A stretch of 64,000 bases of DNA from Gemmatimonadota bacterium (GTDB taxonomy: Bacteria; Gemmatimonadota; Gemmatimonadetes; Longimicrobiales; Gaopeijiaceae): NCBI GenBank assembly GCA_028874995.1, contig JAPPGM010000004.1, positions 3,925 to 67,924 of the forward strand, in the 5' to 3' direction. Within the stretch, counting starts at the first letter, position 1. Each line of letters begins with the position of its first letter. The notes beneath the pieces were generated by a model. That model was not told the DNA's origin. It did not search any database and worked only from the letters and a program-made list of their open reading frames with translations. A program made the position numbers and the translations under genes. Positions 11,172 through 19,477 of the stretch are shown here, in pieces.

Positions 11172-12383
11172 TCAGTTGGTCCGTACCGCCAGGGCCACCG
11201 CGTTGCCACCGCCGAGACACAGGGTGGCCATCCCGCTCTCCACGTCCCGCGCGGCCATCGCGCCCAGCAAGGTAACCAGAATCCGCGCACCCGACGCCCC
11301 TATGGGATGCCCCAGCGCCACCGCACCCCCCCGGACGTTCACGCGTTCGGGATCCATCTGCAGCTCTCGCATGTCCGCGATGGCCTGCACCGCGAACGCT
11401 TCGTTCATCTCGACCAGTCCGTAGTCTCCTATTTCGGTCCCTTCCCGCCGCATCAGGTTGCGGACGGCCCGGACGGGCGCGAAGAAGAGGTCGTGCGGCT
11501 CCGTGCCTCCCGCCGCGTACCCCGTTATGGTCGCCCGGAAAGGCAAGCCGTGAGCCGTGGCGTATTCCTGGCTGGAAACGACCAGCGCCGACGCTCCGTC
11601 GTTCAGTCCGGGCGCGTTCCCGGCGGTCACGACCAGTTCTTCGAGCCCCGGGGGAGCGTCACGCGGGAAGGCCGGACGGAGACGGCCGAGCGCCTCGAGC
11701 GAGGTGTCGCGGCGGGGGCCTTCGTCCGTGTCCACCGTAGTCGTGCCGCGCCGGGTCTCCACCTCGACCGGTACGATTTCCGGCCCGAACCCGCCCTCGT
11801 CGATCACGGCGACGGCCTTCCGGTGGGATGCGAGCGCAAACGAATCCGCCTCCGCGCGCGTGATGCGGGCCTTCGCGGCGGTGTACTCCGCGTGTCCACC
11901 CATGTGGCAGTCGGCGAAGGAGCACCATAGGCCGTCACGCACCAGCCCGTCCTGGACGGTCCGATCCCCGAACTTCACCCCGTCCCGCATCCCACGCAGG
12001 TAGTACGGCACGTTCGACATCGACTCGAACCCGCCGGCCACCACCAGGCGCGCGTCGCCCGCCTTCACCGCCTGGGCAGCGAGCATGACCGCCTTCAGGC
12101 CGGAACCACACACCTTGTTCACGGTGACCGCGGGGACGCTGGCCGGCACACCCCCATTGATGGCGGCCTGGCGGGCGGGGGCCTGTCCGGCACCCGAACT
12201 CACCACGTTCCCCATGATCACTTCGTCGATCTCGTTGACGTCAATGCCGGCGCGCGACACAACTTCGCGCACCACGACCGCACCCAGCCCGGGTCCGGAG
12301 AGGGGGCTGAGACCTCCCAGGAAGCGGCCGATCGGCGTGCGAACTCCGTCCAGGATTACGGGCGTGCGGGCAGGGTCGGGCAC
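11172..12383 (-). CDS. Acetyl-CoA C-acetyltransferase (thiolase)
   Basis: TPVILDGVRTPIGRFLGGL..., NKVCGSGLKAVMLAAQAV, NEAFAVQAIADMRELQMDPERVNVRGGAVALGHPIGASGARIL, LCLGGGNAVAL. Confidence 0.95.
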   Translation of the reverse strand: MPDPARTPVILDGVRTPIGRFLGGLSPLSGPGLGAVVVREVVSRAGIDVNEIDEVIMGNVVSSGAGQAPARQAAINGGVPASVPAVTVNKVCGSGLKAVMLAAQAVKAGDARLVVAGGFESMSNVPYYLRGMRDGVKFGDRTVQDGLVRDGLWCSFADCHMGGHAEYTAAKARITRAEADSFALASHRKAVAVIDEGGFGPEIVPVEVETRRGTTTVDTDEGPRRDTSLEALGRLRPAFPRDAPPGLEELVVTAGNAPGLNDGASALVVSSQEYATAHGLPFRATITGYAAGGTEPHDLFFAPVRAVRNLMRREGTEIGDYGLVEMNEAFAVQAIADMRELQMDPERVNVRGGAVALGHPIGASGARILVTLLGAMAARDVESGMATLCLGGGNAVALAVRTN

Positions 12384-12438
12384 TGGTCGGGTCCTAAGCG
12401 GTCTCGGGGTTGGTCGCGTGGATGGAAAGTACCCAACA

Positions 12439-12444
12439 GTATAC
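12439..12444 (-). promoter_or_regulatory. Candidate sigma70-type -10 element (TATACT on minus strand) upstream of the thiolase gene
   Basis: Minus strand CCTCTTGGTATACTGTTGGG, about 55 nt upstream of the thiolase start, in the largest gap of this operon; -35 weak. Confidence 0.35.
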
Positions 12445-12561
12445 CAAGAGGCTCCCGTTCACGGCACTGGCCGGGGCCGCGGTTCCGGACAGGCCCCCGC
12501 GACCTCACGGGCGAGCCTTGGAACGCGCGCCCAGTCAGGTTCGCAGCGCCCACCATCCCCG

Positions 12562-13410
12562 TTACCCACGACGCCCCAACCCCTCTTGCGCGAAGAGGTC
12601 GCGTTGATGGCGAGCCCCCCGCGGAGGCCGGTACCGCTTCAGGGAACGCAGGTCCCCGATCCCCAGCGACTCCGCCCGGTCCAGCAGTCGCAGCAGTACG
12701 CGGGCAGTGGCGAGTGCGTCGCCGCGGGCCCGGTGGCGGCCGTCGATGGGGATGTCAAAGAATTCCGACAGCGCGTCCAGGTTGCGGTGGCGTAGCTCCG
12801 GCACCAGTCGCCGCGCCAGGCTGATCGTGCAGAGTCGCTCCACCTCGGGCACGTCACCGAGCGCATCTCCAAGCTGTGCCCGCAGCCATCCCCAGTCGAA
12901 ACTCACGTTGTGGGCGACGAAGACCCGGCCGGCGATGCGCCGGAACACCTCCTCCGCGATCTCGTCGAAGGATGGCGCTCCGGCGAGCATCCGGTCCGTG
13001 ATCCCGGTCAGCGCCACGGCCGGGCGCGGCATCCGGCGCCCCGGATGCACCAGCGTCTCGAACACGTCCCGGACCGCACCTCCCCACACCTCCACCACGG
13101 CCACCTCGGTCACGCGGTGTCCGCCCTCGTAGCGGCCACCCGTCGTCTCCACGTCCACGACCGCATACGACAGCCGCGACAGGAGCGCCCCGGGACGGCG
13201 GGCATCTTCGCGAAGCCTCCATACGCCGTCGCCGTCCACCTCGAACCGGTCGTCGCCGCCCAAAAGCGCGAAGACGGCCGCCGAGGCGGCGCCCGGATGA
13301 CCGTTCAGGCCCAGTACGCGCCGTGCAAGCTCGGGAGTGGCGAGCGGACCGCCGCCCAACACCTCCCAGGCACTCTGCAGGAGAGAGCGACGTCCTGGCT
13401 CCGGTGTCAT
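12562..13410 (-). CDS. DnaQ/epsilon-like 3'-5' exonuclease with N-terminal HTH-like extension
   Basis: YAVVDVETTGG (Exo I), VFVAHNVSFDWGWL (Exo II), HRARGDALAT (Exo III); N-terminal ~70 aa looks like a winged-helix. Confidence 0.85.
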   Translation of the reverse strand: MTPEPGRRSLLQSAWEVLGGGPLATPELARRVLGLNGHPGAASAAVFALLGGDDRFEVDGDGVWRLREDARRPGALLSRLSYAVVDVETTGGRYEGGHRVTEVAVVEVWGGAVRDVFETLVHPGRRMPRPAVALTGITDRMLAGAPSFDEIAEEVFRRIAGRVFVAHNVSFDWGWLRAQLGDALGDVPEVERLCTISLARRLVPELRHRNLDALSEFFDIPIDGRHRARGDALATARVLLRLLDRAESLGIGDLRSLKRYRPPRGARHQRDLFAQEGLGRRG

Positions 13411-14045
13411 TCGCGTCGGCGGGCCAACGCGTAGGAGAGGCTCTCCAGCTCCACCAGCATGCTCACGTTGCGTAGCGCGACATCCGCCGGCAGGCGCAGT
13501 TGGACCGGCGCATAGTTCAGCACAGCCTTGATCCCCACCGCCACCACCCGGTCCACAAGCCCCTGCGCCACGGATGCGGGAACCGCAACGATAACGAGGT
13601 CGATCCGGTCCTCGCGCAGCGCTGCTTCAAGCTGGTGCTCACTCCGGATGCGGATCGCGCCGAGTCGGGTGCCGACCTTGCACGGGTCGTTGTCGATCAC
13701 GGTCGTGATGTGGAAGCCGCGCCGGCGGAACGGTTCGTACTCGAAGAGCGCCGTCCCGATCCGTCCCGCACCCAGCAACGCGACCCGCCAGGTCGAGTCG
13801 AGTCCGAGCACGCCCCGGAGCACCTCGGTGAGTTCGGCCACCGAGTACCCCAATCCGCGTTTGCCGTACGAACCCAGGTGGGAGAGATCCTTCCGCACCT
13901 GGGCCGCGGTCGTCCCCCCCTTCTCGGCAAGCGCGCTGCTGGCGACGCTGCTCACGCCAAGACGTCCGAAGTCCTCCAGGAACCGGAGGTAGAGCGAAAG
14001 ACGACGGACCGTCGCATCCGGGATTCGGCTTGTGAATTCGTTCAC
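13407..14045 (-). CDS. rex: Redox-sensing transcriptional repressor Rex
   Basis: IPDATVRRLSLYLRFLEDF..., GGTTAAQVRKDLSHLGSYGKRGLGYSVAEL, LLGAGRIGTALFEYEPFRRRGFHITTVIDNDPCKVG; GTG start. Confidence 0.95.
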   Translation of the reverse strand: MNEFTSRIPDATVRRLSLYLRFLEDFGRLGVSSVASSALAEKGGTTAAQVRKDLSHLGSYGKRGLGYSVAELTEVLRGVLGLDSTWRVALLGAGRIGTALFEYEPFRRRGFHITTVIDNDPCKVGTRLGAIRIRSEHQLEAALREDRIDLVIVAVPASVAQGLVDRVVAVGIKAVLNYAPVQLRLPADVALRNVSMLVELESLSYALARRRE

Positions 14046-14047
14046 AA
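14030..14047. promoter_or_regulatory. Rex operator (TTGTGAATTCGTTCACAA) overlapping the rex start codon
   Basis: Perfect match to TTGTGAA-N4-TTCACAA with intact 7-bp arms; adjacent gene encodes Rex. Confidence 0.85.
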
Positions 14048-14126
14048 GCTGAAGCTAGCGTTGTGTGAACGAATCCGCACGAGCACCGGGAACGGGGAGG
14101 CGCCGGGGTGGCAAGGCGCGACGAGA

Positions 14127-14149
14127 GGTGAATAGCAGGGCTATTCGCC
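14127..14149. repeat. Strong hairpin GGTGAATAGC-AGG-GCTATTCGCC, core of a larger imperfect inverted repeat
   Basis: 10-bp arms with one mismatch (G-U wobble possible on one strand), 3-nt loop; downstream of lipoprotein gene, upstream of rex. Confidence 0.6.
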
Positions 14150-14182
14150 CGAGGAGCAACGCACGGCCGCCACGCGACCTGA

Positions 14183-14818
14183 CTACCAGTCGATCGTATA
14201 GTCGAGCTCCATGGTACATTCGTGGTCGCTGACCGCTTCGGTCGTTGTGGTGACCCGGCGGATGGTCACACGCCGTCCGGCCCAGAGGTTCGAGAAGTGA
14301 TCGCTGCCTAGCGGGACCCCGTCGATGAAAAAGTGGACGGTGAGATCGACAAGGTGGATGTATTCGCCGGCCTCGATCCAAGCCTCGATCTCGACGTCGG
14401 TGTAGCCCTCACGCTCTTCCGCATCGCAGGTGGTAATCTCTCCGATCCACGGCAGCACTGAAGCGACATGATAGACCACCGTGGCCGAATCCTCTCTGAA
14501 CGGCACCGTGGCGGTGAGTTCGACATCGGCCTTGCCCTCGCCGACGCCCGTCAGGATCACGTCAAAACCGTCGATCGCCGCGGTGACGATCGACGTGTCC
14601 TCGCTCACCGCCGAATAGACCGCCTCGGAGTGCTCGAACGGGTGGTCCCAGCACGGCGTAACCCTCCTGTCGTGCCCAACGGCGGCTACGTAGGGCCGCG
14701 AAGCAGGGCAAGGAAAGTAGTCGCAGCTGCCCCAAGTGCACTCGTCACAGGCATTGACGCCGAAGACAAGCAGCAGAATCGGGAAACGTCGGATCCACAT
14801 GGGTGCGGCGTACCCCAT
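14183..14818 (-). CDS. Hypothetical secreted/lipoprotein-like protein, Cys-rich N-terminus
   Basis: MWIRRFPILLLVFGVNACDECTWGSCDYFPC signal/lipobox-like start; coding-like; no family recognised. Confidence 0.6.
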   Translation of the reverse strand: MGYAAPMWIRRFPILLLVFGVNACDECTWGSCDYFPCPASRPYVAAVGHDRRVTPCWDHPFEHSEAVYSAVSEDTSIVTAAIDGFDVILTGVGEGKADVELTATVPFREDSATVVYHVASVLPWIGEITTCDAEEREGYTDVEIEAWIEAGEYIHLVDLTVHFFIDGVPLGSDHFSNLWAGRRVTIRRVTTTTEAVSDHECTMELDYTIDW

Positions 14819-14869
14819 TATCCCCGTATCGTTCCCGACTTTCAGGTGCTCCGCCGCGCTGGCGGCCCT

Positions 14870-15691
14870 TCAGGGCGCCGGCTGATCCTCCAGCAACGCC
14901 GCGGCGAGGGCCATGAAGTCCTCAGGCGACAGCCGTTCGGGTCGCAGGGCAGGAGCCAACCCGAGCCCGGCCAACACATCTTCGATGCGACCGCGCGGAC
15001 ACCGCAGATCCGGATGCCGCGCCAGAATGGTCCCCAACTGCTTGCGGCGCCACGAGAAAGCCGCGCGCGTCAGGACGCGGACACGCGCGGCGGCGGTGCG
15101 AGTCAGGCGCGGGGGCGAGCGCGGCGTGATCCGCATCGCCACCGAGTCTACCCGGGGAACCGGCCGAAAGGCGGAGCGCGGCACCCTGCAGATCCGCGAC
15201 GGGCGCGCGTGCAGTCCCACGCCCACCGAGAGGGCGCCGTAGGTGCGTGTCCCGGGCCCCGCGAGGATTCGCCCGGCCACCTCTGCCTGCACGGTCAACA
15301 CGATGTCGCGCGGGTACGGCAGCCGCAGCAGCCGAAAGATGATCGGGGTGGTGATGTTGTAGGGGATGTTGCCGACGATCGTGGTGCGGCCCCACTCGCT
15401 ACCCAGAGACGCGAGATCCAGCGACAGGACATCGCCGTGCACCACCGTGACATGTGCGTCCGCTTCGTAGCGGGACGCCAGTTCGGCCGCCAGTTCATCG
15501 TCAAGCTCCACGACGGTCAGCCGTACCCGGCGGTCGACCAGGTGCCCGGTCAGCGCCCCGCGCCCGGGCCCGATCTCAAGTACCGGCTCGTCCTCGCCGG
15601 CCCGCACCGCCCCGGCGATCTTGCGCTGAAGGTTGGGGTCCACCAGGAAGTTCTGTCCCAGCGAGCGCTTGGGGCGGCGACGTGCGGCCAC
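14870..15691 (-). CDS. rsmA: 16S rRNA (adenine(1518)-N6/adenine(1519)-N6)-dimethyltransferase
   Basis: RPKRSLGQNFLVDPNLQRKIAGAV, VLEIGPGRGALTGHL, IVGNIPYNITTPIIF. Confidence 0.96.
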   Translation of the reverse strand: MAARRRPKRSLGQNFLVDPNLQRKIAGAVRAGEDEPVLEIGPGRGALTGHLVDRRVRLTVVELDDELAAELASRYEADAHVTVVHGDVLSLDLASLGSEWGRTTIVGNIPYNITTPIIFRLLRLPYPRDIVLTVQAEVAGRILAGPGTRTYGALSVGVGLHARPSRICRVPRSAFRPVPRVDSVAMRITPRSPPRLTRTAAARVRVLTRAAFSWRRKQLGTILARHPDLRCPRGRIEDVLAGLGLAPALRPERLSPEDFMALAAALLEDQPAP

Positions 15692-15698
15692 GCGCTGT

Positions 15699-17018
15699 CT
15701 ACTCCGCCCGTACCACGACGGCCGTGCGATCGTCCGCGGGAATCAGGGGCACCGATTGCGCCGAGATTTCGAAGAGGCGGTCCAGGATCTCCACGGCGGG
15801 CTCCCGGTGATTCCGCGCGACCGTCTTCAGGACCAGGTCTTCGCCGCTCTTTCGCCCCCTCCGGGCCACCGTATCCGACAGCCCGTCGGTGAAGAGAAGC
15901 AATAGGTCCTCACCAGGCGCCCACTTCACCCGTGCATCACTGAACGGTGCTCCCCCGATCCCCATCGGCGGGTCCGTGGCGAGAAGGCGTCTCGTCGTCC
16001 CGGATGGTTCGACGATGAACGCGTGCGGGTGGCCGGCGTTCGCGTACACCACCTCGGGCATGCCGGGCGACAGTACGCAGTAGCACAGCGACAGGTACAT
16101 CTCGGTCGATTCCAGTTCGTCGCCGATCGCGCGGTCCAGGTGTTCGAGCACCGTCGCGGGGTCCCCACCCTGCTGCGCGGAGATCGCGGCCGCGCTCATG
16201 ACCAGCGCCATGATCAGCGCGGCTGGGAACCCGTGCCCGGAGACGTCGCCGATCATGACGCCGGTCCTGCCGCCGGGCAGCTGCAATACCTGGTAGAAGT
16301 CGCCTCCCACCGATTCGGCCGGCACGACGCGCGCCGCCGCCTCCACGCCCCGGACGCGCGGAATGGGGGGCAACAGCTTCATCTGAAGGTCGTGGGCGAG
16401 TTGCATTTCCCGCGACAGGCCGTCGAGCGCTTCTCCTTCGCCGGATTGCCGTTCGACTCCGGGCATTCCGGCGGCGTCCGGCTGGCTGTCCACCTCATCC
16501 GGCAGCGGCGGCGGAAGCGAAACCGAGGGGCCGGGAAGATCCCTCAACACCAGGGTGACCGCGTTGCCCGCATCGTTGAAGTGCACCTCGTCCATGAGTG
16601 CACGCATCAGAAAGATCCCCCGTCCGCTGTCCTTGGCGATGTTCTCCGGAAGGCGCGGATCGGGGACTGCGCCGGGATCGAATCCCCCACCCTCGTCGCT
16701 CACCCGGGCTGTCACCTCACCAGGCCGCACCCGCAGTTCGATACGCACGCGTTTCCCGGGGTCGTCCACGTTGCCGAAGAGAATCGCGTTGGAGATCGCC
16801 TCGGTGAGGCCCACGCGGAAGTTGAAGAGAAGGCGGTCCCTGTCGAGACCTGCCGGCGCACAGCATGCAACCGCGCGCTCCACCATGCCTTCTATGGCGT
16901 CGATTTCGCTGGCGAGATGAAGGACAACCGTGCCGGACGCTTCCGGGATGCGTTCGTGGGCCGGGTCCGACGCCCCACCGCGCGGCGGGGACGTCGGCGC
17001 ATCCGTAGTCCTTGCCAC
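15699..17018 (-). CDS. Fused anti-sigma-factor HATPase (RsbW-like) and SpoIIE-type PP2C phosphatase
   Basis: N-terminal HATPase_c_2 (VGLTEAISNAILFGN, VSDEGGGFDPG, DSGRGIFLMRALMDEV); C-terminal SpoIIE (AESVGGDFYQV, GDVSGHGFPAAL, LLFTDGLSDTVA). Confidence 0.9.
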   Translation of the reverse strand: MARTTDAPTSPPRGGASDPAHERIPEASGTVVLHLASEIDAIEGMVERAVACCAPAGLDRDRLLFNFRVGLTEAISNAILFGNVDDPGKRVRIELRVRPGEVTARVSDEGGGFDPGAVPDPRLPENIAKDSGRGIFLMRALMDEVHFNDAGNAVTLVLRDLPGPSVSLPPPLPDEVDSQPDAAGMPGVERQSGEGEALDGLSREMQLAHDLQMKLLPPIPRVRGVEAAARVVPAESVGGDFYQVLQLPGGRTGVMIGDVSGHGFPAALIMALVMSAAAISAQQGGDPATVLEHLDRAIGDELESTEMYLSLCYCVLSPGMPEVVYANAGHPHAFIVEPSGTTRRLLATDPPMGIGGAPFSDARVKWAPGEDLLLLFTDGLSDTVARRGRKSGEDLVLKTVARNHREPAVEILDRLFEISAQSVPLIPADDRTAVVVRAE

Positions 17019-17024
17019 CCGCCG

Positions 17025-17354
17025 CTACTCGTCGAGGGCTTCCCCCAGGTCGTCACAGATCCGGAAGAAGGTATCGAGCTTGGTCAGTTCGAAGAGTCGC
17101 TGCAGATCGGGGTTGAGCGAGGCCAGCCGCAGGTCCCCGCCCTGCGCCCGAACCTCCTTCGAGAGGGTGATCAGGACGCCCAGCCCCGACGAGTCGATGT
17201 AGCCGGTGCGCGAGAAGTCGATGACGAAACGGCGCGCGCCACCCTCGAGGGCTTCGAGCATCATGCGTTTCAGTTCGTGGCGGTTCCCGACGATCAACTG
17301 CCCGTCGACATCGTAGACGGTGACGCGCCCGACGGTTCGTTCTCTGAAGGACAT
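17025..17354 (-). CDS. STAS-domain anti-sigma factor antagonist (SpoIIAA-like)
   Basis: VYDVDGQLIVGNRHELK...RRFVIDFSRTGYIDSSGLGVLITLSKEVRAQGGDLRLASLNPDLQRLFELTKLD. Confidence 0.93.
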   Translation of the reverse strand: MSFRERTVGRVTVYDVDGQLIVGNRHELKRMMLEALEGGARRFVIDFSRTGYIDSSGLGVLITLSKEVRAQGGDLRLASLNPDLQRLFELTKLDTFFRICDDLGEALDE

Positions 17355-17431
17355 GGTGCCTCTTCCGGCCGAGGTGGTCTGGGGTGATTGCAAGTCAAGT
17401 ATCGGCGAACCCAAAATACGGAAGCGGGCGG

Positions 17432-18319
17432 TTACGTGCAGGCATGCCTGGCCGGGCTCCGTGCCCTGGACCGAGAGCCGCTCCCGTCCGCCATCAGGGC
17501 CGTGATTGCCGCCACATGCAGGATGTCCTCCACCGACGCCCCCCGCGACAGGTCGTTCAGCGGGAACCTCAGTCCCTGCAGAATGGGGCCGAGAGCCGTC
17601 GCCCCGGCAAGCCTCTCCACGAGCTTGTAGGCGATGTTACCGGCGTCGAGAGAGGGGAAGACCAGGACATTGGCGCTTCCTCCCGCTACGGATCCGGGCG
17701 CCTTGACCCGGGCCACCTCCGGGATCAGTGCGGCGTCCGCCTGCAGTTCGCCGTCCGCGGAGACCTCGGGGAACGCTTCGCGAAAGCGCTCGACGGCCTG
17801 GCGTACCCGTTTGACCGAGCGCCCCGCCCCGCTCCCCCGCGTGGAGTACGAGAGGAATGCCACGCGGGGCTCGTCCCCCACGACCCGGCGGCGAAGACGC
17901 ACCGCCTCGCCCGCAATCTCCACGAGGCTTCGCGGCCCCGGATTGGGCACCACCCCCGCATCGGTGAAGGTCAGCACCTCGGAACCCCGGCCCCGGAAGT
18001 CCCCGACCTCCATGAAGAAGGACGACGACAGCGTACGCACTCCCGGCCTCAGTCCGACCCCCCTCAAACCCACCCGGATCACCTCTGCGCTGGTATGCAC
18101 CGCACCCGCGACCACACCGTCCACGACCCCCTCGGTTAGCATCCCGGCCGCACGCCTCAGCACGTCTCCCCCACCGGCCTCCACCACCACCGGATCGACC
18201 ACCTCGCGGCGGCGCAGTACAGCCACCGCCTCCGCCACGCGCGGATCATCCCCTTCGGGAAAGGCGATCCTCCGACCGAGGCGTCTCGCCCGCCCTTCGA
18301 GGCACGCGGTGAAGGTCAC
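17432..18319 (-). CDS. pta: Phosphate acetyltransferase (PTA_PTB family)
   Basis: RIAFPEGDDPRVAEAVAVL..., VDGVVAGAVHTSAEVIR, FLSYSTRGSGAG, DGELQADAALIPEVA, NVLVFPSLDAGNIAYKLVERLAGATALGPILQGLRFPLNDLSRGAS; GTG start overlapping coaD stop. Confidence 0.9.
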   Translation of the reverse strand: MTFTACLEGRARRLGRRIAFPEGDDPRVAEAVAVLRRREVVDPVVVEAGGGDVLRRAAGMLTEGVVDGVVAGAVHTSAEVIRVGLRGVGLRPGVRTLSSSFFMEVGDFRGRGSEVLTFTDAGVVPNPGPRSLVEIAGEAVRLRRRVVGDEPRVAFLSYSTRGSGAGRSVKRVRQAVERFREAFPEVSADGELQADAALIPEVARVKAPGSVAGGSANVLVFPSLDAGNIAYKLVERLAGATALGPILQGLRFPLNDLSRGASVEDILHVAAITALMADGSGSRSRARSPARHACT

Positions 18320-18873
18320 GAAAAGCGGCGCTGCAACCGTTCCAGCACCAGCGGCGACACGAAGGTGCTGACATCGCCTCCCAGGGACGCCACCTCCCTT
18401 ACCAGCGTCGCGGAAATGAAGGAGTAGTGCACCTCCGGCGTCAGGAAGATCGTCTCCACCTCGGCCCACAGTTCACGGTTCATCTGCGCCATCTGGAACT
18501 CGTAGTCGAAGTCCGACACGGCCCGGAGCCCGCGAATGATGAAACGGGCTCCCTCGTGGCGGGCGAAGTCGACGAGGAGCCCGGAGAAGGATACGCACTC
18601 CACCCGGGGTTCGCCGGCAAAGACCTCCCGCATCATCTCAAGCCGTTCCGGGACAGGAAACAGACTGCCCTTCGGCTGCGTGGCGATCTCGGCCACGCCC
18701 ACGACCAGGCGGTCGCAGAAGCGGAGCGTCCGCCGAACCACATCCTCGTGGCCCAGGGTAACCGGGTCGAAGGATCCCGCGTACACGGCGATGATGGGCC
18801 GGTGAGCCCTGGAAGCCCCCGGCTCCCCGCTGGAGGAATCCTGCCCGGACTGTCGAAAATCGCATTTCGTCAT
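18316..18873 (-). CDS. coaD: Pantetheine-phosphate adenylyltransferase
   Basis: IAVYAGSFDPVTLGHEDVVRRTLRFCDRLVVGVA, FIIRGLRAVSDFDYEFQMAQMNREL. Confidence 0.96.
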   Translation of the reverse strand: MTKCDFRQSGQDSSSGEPGASRAHRPIIAVYAGSFDPVTLGHEDVVRRTLRFCDRLVVGVAEIATQPKGSLFPVPERLEMMREVFAGEPRVECVSFSGLLVDFARHEGARFIIRGLRAVSDFDYEFQMAQMNRELWAEVETIFLTPEVHYSFISATLVREVASLGGDVSTFVSPLVLERLQRRFS

Positions 18874-19442
18874 GAAACCAGTTCCTTGCCGCGGCCGGTG
18901 AGACGGCGTTGGGCTCCGGGCCGGAGCGCGACCGCAGTCAGCACGGTATCGCCGTATCGGCGTTGCCGCACGGGGATGTCCCGGGGGAGCGCCTCGTCGG
19001 CACGGTGCTCGATCCACAGTTCACCGGCGAAGGGCCGGCGCGCGTAGAGGGCCACAAGGCGGCGGGCGTGACCCATACCGTAAGGCGGATCGGCCAGCGC
19101 GAGATCGCAGCGGGACGGGTCCAGCCCTTGCAGATGGACGAGGGCGTCACCGCGGACCACAGAGGTGACCCGCCCCGCGCCGAGGGACCGGATGTTACGT
19201 TCCAGCACCCGGATCGCCCGGCTGCTCCGTTCCACGAAGGTGACGTGCGCCGCGCCCCGGCTCAGCGTCTCCAGTCCGAGCGCTCCGGATCCGGCGAAGA
19301 GGTCGGCGACGGCGGCGTCCCCGATGCGGTGTCCGAGGATCGACATCCAGGCTTCGCGCACGCGGTCCGTTGTGGGGCGCACGCCCCGGCCCCGGACCGG
19401 AGCCAGCCTGCGGCTCTTCCATTTGCCGGCAATGATTCGCAA
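18870..19442 (-). CDS. rsmD: 16S rRNA (guanine(966)-N2)-methyltransferase
   Basis: MRIIAGKWKSRRL...RPTTDRVREAWMSIL, DLFAGSGALGLETLSRGA, LALADPPYGMG. Confidence 0.95.
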   Translation of the reverse strand: MRIIAGKWKSRRLAPVRGRGVRPTTDRVREAWMSILGHRIGDAAVADLFAGSGALGLETLSRGAAHVTFVERSSRAIRVLERNIRSLGAGRVTSVVRGDALVHLQGLDPSRCDLALADPPYGMGHARRLVALYARRPFAGELWIEHRADEALPRDIPVRQRRYGDTVLTAVALRPGAQRRLTGRGKELVS

Positions 19443-19477
19443 CGGCTCGCTCTCGGTTGGCGGGGGATCGGCTGGTT

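Noticed and set aside
9582-11930. 782-aa plus-strand ORF
   Set aside because: Antisense to CPBP, bioY and thiolase; translation is Arg/Gln/His-rich without domains.
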